A DNA stretch of 22,170 bases from IMG/VR virus record IMGVR_UViG_3300007540_002278, positions 1 to 22,170 of that record; one strand, written 5' to 3'. The position numbers and the translations under genes are program-made. The notes under the pieces are model-generated. The model made no database searches, was not told the DNA's origin, and saw nothing but the letters and a program-made list of their open reading frames with translations. The DNA is from a virus. Numbering within the stretch: position 1 is the stretch's first letter; every line of letters begins with the position of its first letter. Of this stretch, positions 6,639 to 14,875 are shown piece by piece.

Positions 6639-7225
6639 TGAAAGCTTATAAAGATTTTATAGTATCACCGATAGGTGAGAGATATAATAATTCTAAAAAA
6701 GTTGGAGAAAAAGAATTAATACTTAATACTGAAATATTTAATCATCAGTTTATAAATAGATTAGCATTAGTATTAGAAACTCCAATATTATTTGATACAC
6801 CTATTGAAAAAGAAGATGAGATAATATTACATCATAACGTTTTTAGAAGATGGCATGATGTTAAAGGTAGAGAAAAAAATAGTAGATCATACTGGAAAGA
6901 AGATAAATACTTTATATCTACAGATCAAATATTTCTTTATAAGAAAAAAGACTGGATGGCTATGCCAGGTTATAGTTTTGTTCAACCTATAGTATCAAGC
7001 AATAATTTAACTAGTGAGGCAGAAAAACCTTTAGTTGGCGTTATTAAATATAGTGATGGTACTTACAACAAAAATCAATTAGTTGGTTTTACACCTAATA
7101 GTGAATATGAGTTTATAATCGAAAACAAAAGATTATACAGGGTATTAAATAAATTTATTACAATTAAATATGAATATCAAGGAAACGAAAAAGAATATAA
7201 TCCAAGCTGGGCGCATAGCAGTTGA
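6638..7225 (+). CDS. Probable tandem GroES-like (double Cpn10-type) protein
   Basis: In this 195-residue protein, residues 5-102 follow the GroES strand order. KDFIVSP is the first strand. A loop of about 15 residues leads to KELILNT (like GGIVLTG). RLALVLETP stands for RGEVLAVGN, EKEDEIILHHNVF for VKVGDIVIFNDGY, and DKYFISTDQIFLYK for EEVLIMSESDILAIV. Residues 111-178 repeat the pattern: GYSFVQPIV, EKPLVGVIKYS, NSEYEFIIENKRLYRVLNKF and TIKYE. The end of this half resembles the phage's own GroES (LVGVVKTGDSIYYD and MYRVIRARDIVIVE). Two fused GroES domains are known in plant chloroplast Cpn20. The call rests on pattern matching without a search. The 3' end overlaps the next gene by 56 nt. A conserved Arg/His/Trp loop (NVFRRWHDVKGREKNSRSYW) inside domain 1 is longer than in GroES and is unexplained. 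Confidence 0.5.
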   Translation: MKAYKDFIVSPIGERYNNSKKVGEKELILNTEIFNHQFINRLALVLETPILFDTPIEKEDEIILHHNVFRRWHDVKGREKNSRSYWKEDKYFISTDQIFLYKKKDWMAMPGYSFVQPIVSSNNLTSEAEKPLVGVIKYSDGTYNKNQLVGFTPNSEYEFIIENKRLYRVLNKFITIKYEYQGNEKEYNPSWAHSS

Positions 7226-7442
7226 AGAGCTAATTAAAGTTGCTAAAGAAGCTATTGTTGATTCTGGCGATGATGTTTCTGCAGATAGATTAAAAAACGC
7301 CGCAGCTACTAAAAAGCTAGCTATATTCGATGCGTTTGAGATTTTAAACCGTATACAAGAAGAGGAGAACATGCTTGAAGGTAAAGTTGAAAATAAAAAA
7401 GAAGTTAAATTTAAAGGCTTCGCAGAAGGTAGATCAAAATGA
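7170..7442 (+). CDS. Candidate terminase small subunit
   Basis: This 90-residue, largely helical protein has helices at about 8-28 (NIIQAGRIAVEELIKVAKEA) and 36-66 (VSADRLKNAAATKKLAIFDA continuing FEILNRIQEEE), with a basic Gly-containing tail (KFKGFAEGRSK). It ends in an ATGA overlap with the large terminase (7439-7442). A short helical protein immediately before terL is the usual position and size of a TerS DNA-recognition subunit, but no helix-turn-helix can be seen with certainty. The start lies 56 nt inside the preceding gene. No later ATG would leave a sensible protein (the next Met is near residue 68), so this start is kept. Confidence 0.5.
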   Translation: MNIKETKKNIIQAGRIAVEELIKVAKEAIVDSGDDVSADRLKNAAATKKLAIFDAFEILNRIQEEENMLEGKVENKKEVKFKGFAEGRSK

Positions 7443-9676
7443 GTTACGAGCAAACATTATATGCAGTAATTGAACCAGTCAAACTTAATACATTAAAAAG
7501 ATTAAACAAATCTAAAAAATGGGAGTATGGTTATAATAAAGAAAACGATATTATCGTTATATCTAAGAATGGCACGGTAGGTGAAGTGCTTGATATACAG
7601 GGTTTAAAAGTAGCTTTACCTAAACAACCTAAAGAAATTTATAGTTGTAGTAAAACTAAGTCAAAACAAAAGTGGCGTAAGTTTGATCATAACCCACCTT
7701 TTAAAAGAATTAAAACTGTATTTGATTGGCAAGGATATCCAGATGACTTTAAACAAAGCCATTATGAATATATAGACGAAGAGTTTAGAAGAAGAGAAGA
7801 AGGTTTTTGGTTTATGAATAATGGTGAACCAACCTATATAACAGGTACACATTATATGTATTTACAATGGAGCAAGATTGATGTAGGTGCGCCAGACTAT
7901 AGAGAATCAAATAGATTATTTTTTATATTTTGGGAAGCTTGCAAGGCAGATAAAAGATGTTATGGGATGTGTTACTTAAAAAATAGACGTTCTGGTTTTT
8001 CATTTATGAGTTCAGCTGAAACCGTTAATTTAGCTACATTAGCTAGTGATAGTAGATTTGGGATACTATCTAAGACAGGTGCTGATGCAAAGAAAATGTT
8101 TACAGATAAAGTAGTACCTATTAGTATTAACTATCCATTTTTCTTTAAACCAATACAAGATGGTATGGACCGTCCAAAGTCTGAGCTAGCATATAGAGTA
8201 CCTGCAAAAAAGTTTACTCGTAAAAAAATACGAGAACGTGAGGAGATAGATGATATACAAGGACTTGATACAACTATTGACTGGAAAAATACAGGTGATA
8301 ATAGTTATGATGGTGAAAAACTAAACTTATTAGTTCACGATGAAAGTGGTAAGTGGGAAAGACCTGATAATATAAAAAATAACTGGAGAGTTACAAAAAC
8401 TTGTTTACGATTAGGTAGTAGAATAGTTGGTAAATGTATGATGGGTAGTACGTCTAATGCGTTAGAAAAAGGTGGTGATAATTTTAAAAACTTATACAAT
8501 AATTCAGATGTTACAAAACGAAATAGAAATGGACAGACTAAGTCAGGATTATATTCTTTGTTTATTCCTATGGAATGGAATTACGAAGGTTTCATCGACG
8601 AGTATGGAAGACCTGTGTTCAACGCTCCTAGAGAACAAACAGTTGATCCGCATGGCTTAGAAATAGAACACGGTGTTATAGACTATTGGAATAATGAAGT
8701 TGATGGATTAAGAGATGATCAAGACGCTTTAAATGAATTTTATCGCCAGTTTCCAAGAACTGAAGAGCACGCGTTTAGAGATGAGACAAAAAATAGTTTA
8801 TTTAATTTAGTTAAAATATACGAGCAAATAGATTATAACGAAGGTAACAGAAACTCATCTGTATTAACAACAGGTAATTTTCAATGGATTAATGGTAAAA
8901 AAGATACGCAAGTTGTTTTTAACCCAGATCCAAACGGTAGATTTAAAATTAGTTGGGTGCCAGGGATTAAATTACAAAATAACGTTATATTAAAAAATGG
9001 CGTAAGATATCCAGGTAATGAGCATATGGGTGCATTTGGTTGTGACTCATACGATATATCTGGAACAGTAGATAAACGAGGCTCAAAAGGTGCTTTGCAC
9101 GGATTAACAAAGTTTTCAATGGAAGATGCTCCAGTAAATACTTTTTTCCTTGAATACATAGCAAGACCACAAACGGCTGAAATATTTTTTGAAGATGTTT
9201 TAATGGCATTAGTATTTTACGGTATGCCAATACTTGCAGAGAATAATAAACCAAGATTACTATACTATTTACGTAGAAGAGGTTATAGAGGATTTAGTAT
9301 GAACAGACCTGATAAAATTTGGAATAAATTATCAGTTGCAGAAAAAGAAGTTGGTGGAATACCAAACTCTAGTGAAGATATAAAGCAAGCTCACGCAGCT
9401 GCTATTGAAATGTATATTAATGATCACGTTGGATTATTACAAGATGGTACTTATGGTACCACATACTTTAACGAAACATTAAATGATTGGTCTAAGTTTG
9501 ATATAAATAAAAGAACTAAACACGATGCTTCAATAAGTTCGGGTTTAGCTATAATGGCTTGTAATAGACATTTATATAGACCTAACCCAAATAAGAGTAA
9601 AGAAAAATTAAACTTAAGTATATCAAAATATAATAACTCTGGATTTTCATCTAGAATAATTAAAAGTAAAATATGA
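7439..9676 (+). CDS. terL: Terminase large subunit (DNA packaging motor)
   Basis: This 745-residue protein packages DNA into the prohead using an N-terminal ATPase and a C-terminal RNase H-like nuclease. GEPTYITGTHYMYLQW at about 130-145 precedes the ATPase core. The Walker A-like motif is KNRRSGFSF (about 181-189), the Arg/Gly/Ser variant found in many phage terminases. Walker B is LLVHDES (about 298-304) and a coupling-type motif is MMGSTS (about 338-343). The nuclease domain opens with GAFGCDSYDISG (D near residue 536) and its late acidic residue is probably in KHDASIS (about 694-700). The first 90 residues are an extra basic N-terminal region (SCSKTKSKQKWRKF). It is coupled at both ends by ATGA overlaps with the TerS candidate and the portal. 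The motif style recalls terminases of Cellulophaga and crAss-like phages. Confidence 0.93.
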   Translation: MSYEQTLYAVIEPVKLNTLKRLNKSKKWEYGYNKENDIIVISKNGTVGEVLDIQGLKVALPKQPKEIYSCSKTKSKQKWRKFDHNPPFKRIKTVFDWQGYPDDFKQSHYEYIDEEFRRREEGFWFMNNGEPTYITGTHYMYLQWSKIDVGAPDYRESNRLFFIFWEACKADKRCYGMCYLKNRRSGFSFMSSAETVNLATLASDSRFGILSKTGADAKKMFTDKVVPISINYPFFFKPIQDGMDRPKSELAYRVPAKKFTRKKIREREEIDDIQGLDTTIDWKNTGDNSYDGEKLNLLVHDESGKWERPDNIKNNWRVTKTCLRLGSRIVGKCMMGSTSNALEKGGDNFKNLYNNSDVTKRNRNGQTKSGLYSLFIPMEWNYEGFIDEYGRPVFNAPREQTVDPHGLEIEHGVIDYWNNEVDGLRDDQDALNEFYRQFPRTEEHAFRDETKNSLFNLVKIYEQIDYNEGNRNSSVLTTGNFQWINGKKDTQVVFNPDPNGRFKISWVPGIKLQNNVILKNGVRYPGNEHMGAFGCDSYDISGTVDKRGSKGALHGLTKFSMEDAPVNTFFLEYIARPQTAEIFFEDVLMALVFYGMPILAENNKPRLLYYLRRRGYRGFSMNRPDKIWNKLSVAEKEVGGIPNSSEDIKQAHAAAIEMYINDHVGLLQDGTYGTTYFNETLNDWSKFDINKRTKHDASISSGLAIMACNRHLYRPNPNKSKEKLNLSISKYNNSGFSSRIIKSKI

Positions 9677-12060
9677 GGTTAACACAACATTCTATAAATT
9701 TTCCATCACAAGCTGTTAGTGATTTAGAGAAGTTAAATAAAGAGTATGGCTTAAAGATAGCGAGAGCTATAAAACACGAGTGGTTTTCTGGTGCTACATC
9801 TAAGTATAATGTTTATAGAAATAATTTTCATAACTTAAGGCTATACGCAAGAGGTGAACAACCTATACAAAAATATAAAAATGAATTATCTATTAATGGT
9901 GATTTATCTTATCTTAATTTAGATTGGAAACCTGTTCCAATTATCCCTAAATTTGTTGATATCGTGGTTAACGGTATGGCTCAAAGAAACTATCAAATTA
10001 ATTGTTATTCACAAGATGAGTATGGCGTAAGTAAACGTACTGCATATATGGAATCATTATTAAGAGATATGAGAGCTAAGAACTTTGATAAAATGGTTCA
10101 ACAACAATATGATATAGACTTAAAAGAAAACGACCCTGAAACTTTACCAGATTCAGAAGAAGAATTAAAGCTGCATATGCAATTGAGTTACAAGCAAGGC
10201 GTGGAGTTAGCTGAAGAGCAAGCATTAAAAGTTTTATTAGAGGGAAGTGATTATGATTTAGTTAGAAGAAGATGTTTGTACGACTTAGCTGTATTAGGTA
10301 TTGGCGCTACAAAAACCACGTTTGATTGGGCTGATGGAGCTAAAGCTGAATACGTTGATCCAACTAATTTAGTGTATTCACATACTGAATCTCCTTATTT
10401 TGAGGATATATATTACGTAGGTGAAGTAAAAGACATACCTATTAATGAATTAGTTAAACAATTTCCAAAGTTATCCGAAGAAGATATTACAGAATTAGTA
10501 GATAAAAAATCTTACTCTACTAATAACGTCTCAAGTGATGATAAAAATAAAGTTAAAGTTCTGTACTTTAATTATAAAACACACATGAACAATGTATACA
10601 AACTTAAAAAGTTAGGTACAGGTGCGGAAAAGGTTATTGAAAAAGATGATACATTTAATCCTCCAGTGGAGAGTATGGATGGAAACTTTGAGAGATTAGA
10701 AAGAGTTGTTGAAGTGTTGTATGAAGGCGTTTATGTTGTGGGTGCGGATAAATTACTTACGTGGAAAATGTGTGATAACATGATGCGTACTGACTCTGAT
10801 TTCAACAGAGTAAAAATGAATTATCAAATAGTTGCGCCTAGAATGTATGAAGGTAGAATAGAAAGTTTAGTAGGTAGAATAACTAGCTTTGCTGATATGA
10901 TACAATTAACGCATTTAAAGCTACAACAAGTTATGGCGCGTATGGTGCCAGATGGCGTTTATCTTGACGCTGATGGTTTAGCTGAAATAGATTTAGGTAA
11001 CGGGACGAATTATAATCCACAAGAAGCTTTAAACATGTTCTTCCAAACTGGTAGTGTTATAGGTAGAAGTTTCACAGCTGATGGAGATGGCAACCCCGGT
11101 AAAATACCAATACAACAAATAAACAATGGCGTAAATGGAGGTAAGTTACAAAGTTTAATACAAACTTATAATTACTATTTGCAGATGATAAGAGATGTGA
11201 CCGGGTTAAATGAAGCAAGGGACGCTAGCACGCCAGATAGAAACGCTTTAGTTGGCGTACAAAAAATGGCCGCAGCTAATTCTAATACAGCTACTAGACA
11301 TGTTTTACAATCTATGTTATACATAACAGCTGAAGTTGCAGAATGTTTATCACTGCGCATAGCTGATATAATAGAATATTCACCAACAAAAGACGCTTTT
11401 ATTAGAGCGTTAGGTGCACACAACGTAGCAACATTAGATGAGATGAAGAACTTACATCTATATGATTTTGGTATATTTATAGAATTAATGCCAGATGATG
11501 AAGAAAAACAGATGTTAGAAAATAATATACAAGTTTCTTTACAACAAGGTAGTATTGACTTAGACGACGCAATAGACTTAAGATCTGTTCGTAATGTTAA
11601 ATTAGCCAATCAATTATTAAAAGTTAAAAGAAAAAAGAAACAAGAAAGAGAGCAGAAAATGCAGCAACAAAATATTCAAGCTCAATCTCAAGCTAATGCT
11701 CAAGCTCAACAAGCTGCTGCTCAAGCGGAGGTACAAAAGAAACAGGGTCTAATGCAGGCTGAAGTACAATTAGAACAGACTAAAAATCAATTAAAAACAC
11801 AATACTTACTTGCTGAAGTAGAAGCTAAAAAACAATTAATGGCTTATGAGTTTGAATTAGAATCTAAAATAGAGTCTGCAAAACAAAAAACGAACAATCA
11901 ACTTGAGGGAATGAGGGAAGATAGAAGAGATAATAGAGTTGATATGCAAGCGGCTCATCAAAAACAAATGGTAGATAGAAGAAGTGAGGGTAATTCACTT
12001 AAAAGGTTTGAGTCGTCAGGTAATGATAATATTACCGGGAATGCAGGATTGAACCTGTAG
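9673..12060 (+). CDS. Portal protein with long Gln/Ala-rich C-terminal helix
   Basis: This 795-residue protein would form the dodecameric DNA gateway at the capsid vertex. The N-terminal region includes LRLYARGEQP and WKPVPIIPKFVDIVVNGMAQ (about 85-105). The stem and clip region carries DVTGLNEARDAS then NALVGVQKMAAANSNTATRH (about 510-545), a pattern typical of podovirus-type portals. From about residue 652 to 770 it becomes a charged, Gln/Ala/Lys-rich coiled coil (KRKKKQEREQKMQQQ, QAQSQANAQAQQAAAQAE). In portals of this kind that forms a barrel reaching into the capsid. It ends in a Ser/Gly/Asn-rich tail. Gene order (terL, portal, scaffold, capsid) and size support the call. It starts in an ATGA overlap with terL. 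Confidence 0.9.
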   Translation: MRLTQHSINFPSQAVSDLEKLNKEYGLKIARAIKHEWFSGATSKYNVYRNNFHNLRLYARGEQPIQKYKNELSINGDLSYLNLDWKPVPIIPKFVDIVVNGMAQRNYQINCYSQDEYGVSKRTAYMESLLRDMRAKNFDKMVQQQYDIDLKENDPETLPDSEEELKLHMQLSYKQGVELAEEQALKVLLEGSDYDLVRRRCLYDLAVLGIGATKTTFDWADGAKAEYVDPTNLVYSHTESPYFEDIYYVGEVKDIPINELVKQFPKLSEEDITELVDKKSYSTNNVSSDDKNKVKVLYFNYKTHMNNVYKLKKLGTGAEKVIEKDDTFNPPVESMDGNFERLERVVEVLYEGVYVVGADKLLTWKMCDNMMRTDSDFNRVKMNYQIVAPRMYEGRIESLVGRITSFADMIQLTHLKLQQVMARMVPDGVYLDADGLAEIDLGNGTNYNPQEALNMFFQTGSVIGRSFTADGDGNPGKIPIQQINNGVNGGKLQSLIQTYNYYLQMIRDVTGLNEARDASTPDRNALVGVQKMAAANSNTATRHVLQSMLYITAEVAECLSLRIADIIEYSPTKDAFIRALGAHNVATLDEMKNLHLYDFGIFIELMPDDEEKQMLENNIQVSLQQGSIDLDDAIDLRSVRNVKLANQLLKVKRKKKQEREQKMQQQNIQAQSQANAQAQQAAAQAEVQKKQGLMQAEVQLEQTKNQLKTQYLLAEVEAKKQLMAYEFELESKIESAKQKTNNQLEGMREDRRDNRVDMQAAHQKQMVDRRSEGNSLKRFESSGNDNITGNAGLNL
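11677..11727 (+). repeat. Degenerate CAAGCT repeat coding the portal Gln/Ala tract
   Basis: Several CAAGCT and CTCAAGC units recur in phase (for example CAAGCTCAATCTCAAGCTAA, then CTCAAGCTCAACAAGCT), encoding QAQSQANAQAQQAAAQAE. The tract could expand or contract by slippage and so change the length of the portal barrel helix. Confidence 0.6.
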
Positions 12061-12094
12061 TCTTTTAATTTTTAATATTTTATAAAATTTTATT

Positions 12095-13258
12095 ATGGAA
12101 GAACTAAACGAAGAGGTTGTAGAAGAAACAACCGAACAACAAGAAGAGCAACCTTTAGAACAAGAGGTTGAGGATGTTATAGATGAAACTAAGTTTGATA
12201 GCGCTGGAGACGAAAGCGTTATTAAAATAGATTTAGATAACACGCCTAAACAAGAGCAAAACGTAGAAACACCAGTAGTTGAAGAGGAAGAGGCTGTAGA
12301 AGAAGAACAGCCTATTATGGAGGAGGTAACAGATGAAGAGCCTCAAACTATACAAGAAGCTGAAGAAGAGATAGTGGAAGCTGTAGCCGAAGCTGTTGAA
12401 ACTGGCGAACCACTACCTGAGAATATTCAAAAGGTAGTAGAGTTTATGAATGAAACTGGTGGTGACTTGCAAGACTACGTTAATTTAAATAGAGATTTAT
12501 CTAGTATGGATGATTCAGATGTATTAGATGAATATTATAGAACAACGAAATCTCATTTATCAGCAGAAGAAAGAAACTTTTTATTAGAAGATAGATTTGG
12601 TGTTAACGAAGAATCTGATGATGAAAGAGAAGTACGTAAAAAAAAGATAGCCCTTAAAGAGCAAGTTGCTGAGGCTAGAGCCTACTTAGACGGGCAGAAG
12701 TCTAAATATTATGAAGAAATTAAAGCTGGAGTTAAGTTAACTCCTGAGCAACAACATGCTATTAGTTTTTATCATAAGCACAACGAAGATCAAGAAGGTC
12801 AAAAGAAGTTATCCGAAGCTAGTAAGAAAACATTTTTAAATAAAACCAATAATCTTTTTAATGACAAATTCAAAGGTTTTGAATATGAAGTTGGGGATAA
12901 AAAATATAGGTATAATGTTAAAGATGTTAATAAAGTAAAGACGACACAAAGCGACATCAATAATTTTGTCAACAAGTTTGTTGGCGATGATAAAGCAACT
13001 ATTGATGATGCTGAAGGTTATCACAAATCTTTATTTACCGCTATGAATCCAGATGCTATTGCTAAGCATTTTTACGAGCAAGGCAAATCTGATGCAATTA
13101 AAGACAGAATAGCTAAAGATAAAAATATCAACTTAGAACCTAGAAAAACGCACGGCGAAGTTAATGTTGGCGGTGTACAATACAAGGTTGTAGGTAAATC
13201 TTCTGAAGACATTAGAAATAGATCTTTTAGAATTAAGAGTAACAAAAAGAAAAATTAA
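12095..13258 (+). CDS. Probable capsid scaffolding protein
   Basis: This 387-residue protein has an N-terminal 120 residues that are almost entirely acidic and Gln/Val/Pro-rich (EEVVEETTEQQEEQP, VEEEEAVEEEQPIMEE), giving a disordered, strongly negative arm. The middle is helical (KIALKEQVAEARAYLDGQKS, EEIKAGVKLTPEQQHAISFY). The C-terminal 30 residues are basic (RKTHGEVNVGGVQYKVVGKS, RNRSFRIKSNKKKN). An acidic or helical body with a basic C-terminal capsid-binding end, placed immediately before the major capsid gene, is the classic scaffold pattern (for example P22 gp8). No protease motif is visible, so it is unlikely to be a protease-scaffold fusion. Intergenic gaps are 34 nt upstream and 18 nt downstream. 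Confidence 0.75.
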   Translation: MEELNEEVVEETTEQQEEQPLEQEVEDVIDETKFDSAGDESVIKIDLDNTPKQEQNVETPVVEEEEAVEEEQPIMEEVTDEEPQTIQEAEEEIVEAVAEAVETGEPLPENIQKVVEFMNETGGDLQDYVNLNRDLSSMDDSDVLDEYYRTTKSHLSAEERNFLLEDRFGVNEESDDEREVRKKKIALKEQVAEARAYLDGQKSKYYEEIKAGVKLTPEQQHAISFYHKHNEDQEGQKKLSEASKKTFLNKTNNLFNDKFKGFEYEVGDKKYRYNVKDVNKVKTTQSDINNFVNKFVGDDKATIDDAEGYHKSLFTAMNPDAIAKHFYEQGKSDAIKDRIAKDKNINLEPRKTHGEVNVGGVQYKVVGKSSEDIRNRSFRIKSNKKKN

Positions 13259-13276
13259 CTTTAAAAATTTATAATT

Positions 13277-14806
13277 ATGGCAATTACAGGAGGGAATAGT
13301 TTGAATAGCGTTCCTGCTCATCAGCAACAAACGTTATCTACAAACTATATCGATTTTACTGCGTCAGGTACTACCTGGGCGCAACAATATCTGCCTGAAC
13401 TTATGGAAAAGGAAGCTGAGGTCTTTGGACCAAGAACAATATCAGGTTTCTTAGATAAGATTGGAGCAGAAGAATCTATGTCTTCAGATCAAGTTATTTG
13501 GTCGGAGCAAGGTAGATTACATTTATCTTACAAAGGTAGGGTATCAGATAATAACGGTGGCGCAACTATTGATTCAGTTGCATCTGCACAGATATTGATT
13601 CAATATGATATTGATGAAGCTGAAGGTGCTGACGCTGGTATATCTAATGGTTTATCAATTGTTAACCACGGTATTAGAGTAAACGATACTATTATCGTTG
13701 CTAATGCTACTGAGGTTAAAAAATGTTTTGTAACAAAAGTAGCAACAGATACAATAGATGTTGTACCTTATGGAGAAGCTCCTACGGTATTAACTGATTC
13801 TGCTGTTGCGAAATCATCAACGATACTAGTTTACGGTTCTGAATACAAAAAAGGTGCTTCTTACCATACTGGTGAGGGTGGTGCTGCTAGCGAATCAAGA
13901 ACTGCTAACGAACCTGCGTTCAAAACTTTTAACAACAAACCAATCATAATGAAAGATTACTACGAAGTATCAGGATCTGATACAGGTAGAATCGGTTGGA
14001 TCGAAGTTGCTTCTGAAGAAGGCAAAAGCGGATACTTATGGTATTTAAAAGCTGAGTCTGATACAAGAGCAAGATTCAATGATTATGTTGAAATGGCGAT
14101 GTTAGAAGCTGAAAAAGGTGGTGCTGGTACTGATATAATGGAATCAGCGGATGCGTTATATAATGCTACTGGTAATGCTACTGGTACTGAAGGTTTATTC
14201 GCAGCTATCGAATCAAGAGGTAATGTTACTACTGGTGTAACCGGTATTAACGCTGCTACTGATTTAGCTGAGTTCGACTCTATATTAGCTGAGTTTGACA
14301 AGCAAGGCGCTATTGAAGAATACATGATGTTTGTAAATAGACAAACTAGTTTAGCAATGGATGACATGTTAGCTTCAATGAATTCTTACGGAGCTGGAGG
14401 TACTTCTTATGGAGTATTTGACAACGACGAAGATATGGCATTAAACTTAGGTTTCTCAGGATTTAGAAGAGGTTCTTATGACTTCTACAAATCTGATTTC
14501 AGATACTTAAATGACAAAGCTACAAGAGGTGGTATTAATGATATAGCTGGCGCTAACGCGATCAGAGGTATGATGATACCAGCGGGTGTTTCTACAGTTT
14601 ATGACCAAACTATGGGTAAAAACTTAAAAAGACCTTTCTTGCATGTTAGATATAGAGCTTCTCAAACAGACAATAGAAAAATGAAAACTTGGACTACTGG
14701 TTCTGTCGGGGCAACTACATCAGCGTTAGACGCAATGCAACTACACTTCTTAACTGAAAGATGTTTAGTTGTTCAAGGTGCTAACAATTTCATGATGATG
14801 AAGTAA
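13277..14806 (+). CDS. Major capsid protein
   Basis: This 509-residue protein lies between scaffold and terminator in the standard place. The N-arm (to about 35) is followed by helical WAQQYLPELMEKEAEVFGPR, then FLDKIGAEESMSSDQVIWSE. A beta-rich insertion covers about 95-195 (NDTIIVANATEVKKCFVTKV, TDTIDVVPYG), likely a surface domain added to the HK97-type core. The long spine-type helix is GYLWYLKAESDTRARFNDYV continuing EMAMLEAEKGG (about 255-285). The C-terminal half contains the large A-domain, ending MQLHFLTERCLVVQGANNFM. The HK97 fold is inferred from layout, not from a search. Codon use is regular and the start lies in AATTATGG. A terminator follows directly, consistent with a highly expressed gene. 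Confidence 0.87.
   Translation: MAITGGNSLNSVPAHQQQTLSTNYIDFTASGTTWAQQYLPELMEKEAEVFGPRTISGFLDKIGAEESMSSDQVIWSEQGRLHLSYKGRVSDNNGGATIDSVASAQILIQYDIDEAEGADAGISNGLSIVNHGIRVNDTIIVANATEVKKCFVTKVATDTIDVVPYGEAPTVLTDSAVAKSSTILVYGSEYKKGASYHTGEGGAASESRTANEPAFKTFNNKPIIMKDYYEVSGSDTGRIGWIEVASEEGKSGYLWYLKAESDTRARFNDYVEMAMLEAEKGGAGTDIMESADALYNATGNATGTEGLFAAIESRGNVTTGVTGINAATDLAEFDSILAEFDKQGAIEEYMMFVNRQTSLAMDDMLASMNSYGAGGTSYGVFDNDEDMALNLGFSGFRRGSYDFYKSDFRYLNDKATRGGINDIAGANAIRGMMIPAGVSTVYDQTMGKNLKRPFLHVRYRASQTDNRKMKTWTTGSVGATTSALDAMQLHFLTERCLVVQGANNFMMMK
14162..14185 (+). repeat. 12-bp tandem duplication inside the capsid gene
   Basis: AATGCTACTGGT occurs twice in direct succession, coding NATG-NATG in a Gly/Asn/Thr loop of the capsid protein. 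It is in phase, so it lengthens the loop by four residues without a frameshift. Confidence 0.75.
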
Positions 14807-14817
14807 AACTATTTATT

Positions 14818-14855
14818 TATAAGGGCGGTGTAATATCGCCCTTATATTTTTATTA
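14818..14855 (+). terminator. Intrinsic terminator after major capsid gene
   Basis: A 10-bp stem (TATAAGGGCG with CGCCCTTATA) closes a 9-base loop, and the hairpin runs into ATTTTTATT. The GC-rich core contrasts with the AT-rich surroundings. It lies 12 nt after the capsid stop, on the sense strand of the operon. Confidence 0.85.
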
Positions 14856-14875
14856 ATTATATTATATATTATATT

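Noticed and set aside
8472-8660. 62-codon alternative + frame inside terL
   Set aside because: Shadow of the terminase frame, which carries the conserved motifs through this stretch.
12077-12088. ATTTTATAAAAT palindrome between portal and scaffold genes
   Set aside because: Pure A/T symmetry in an A/T leader; no GC core or T-run arrangement that separates it from background.
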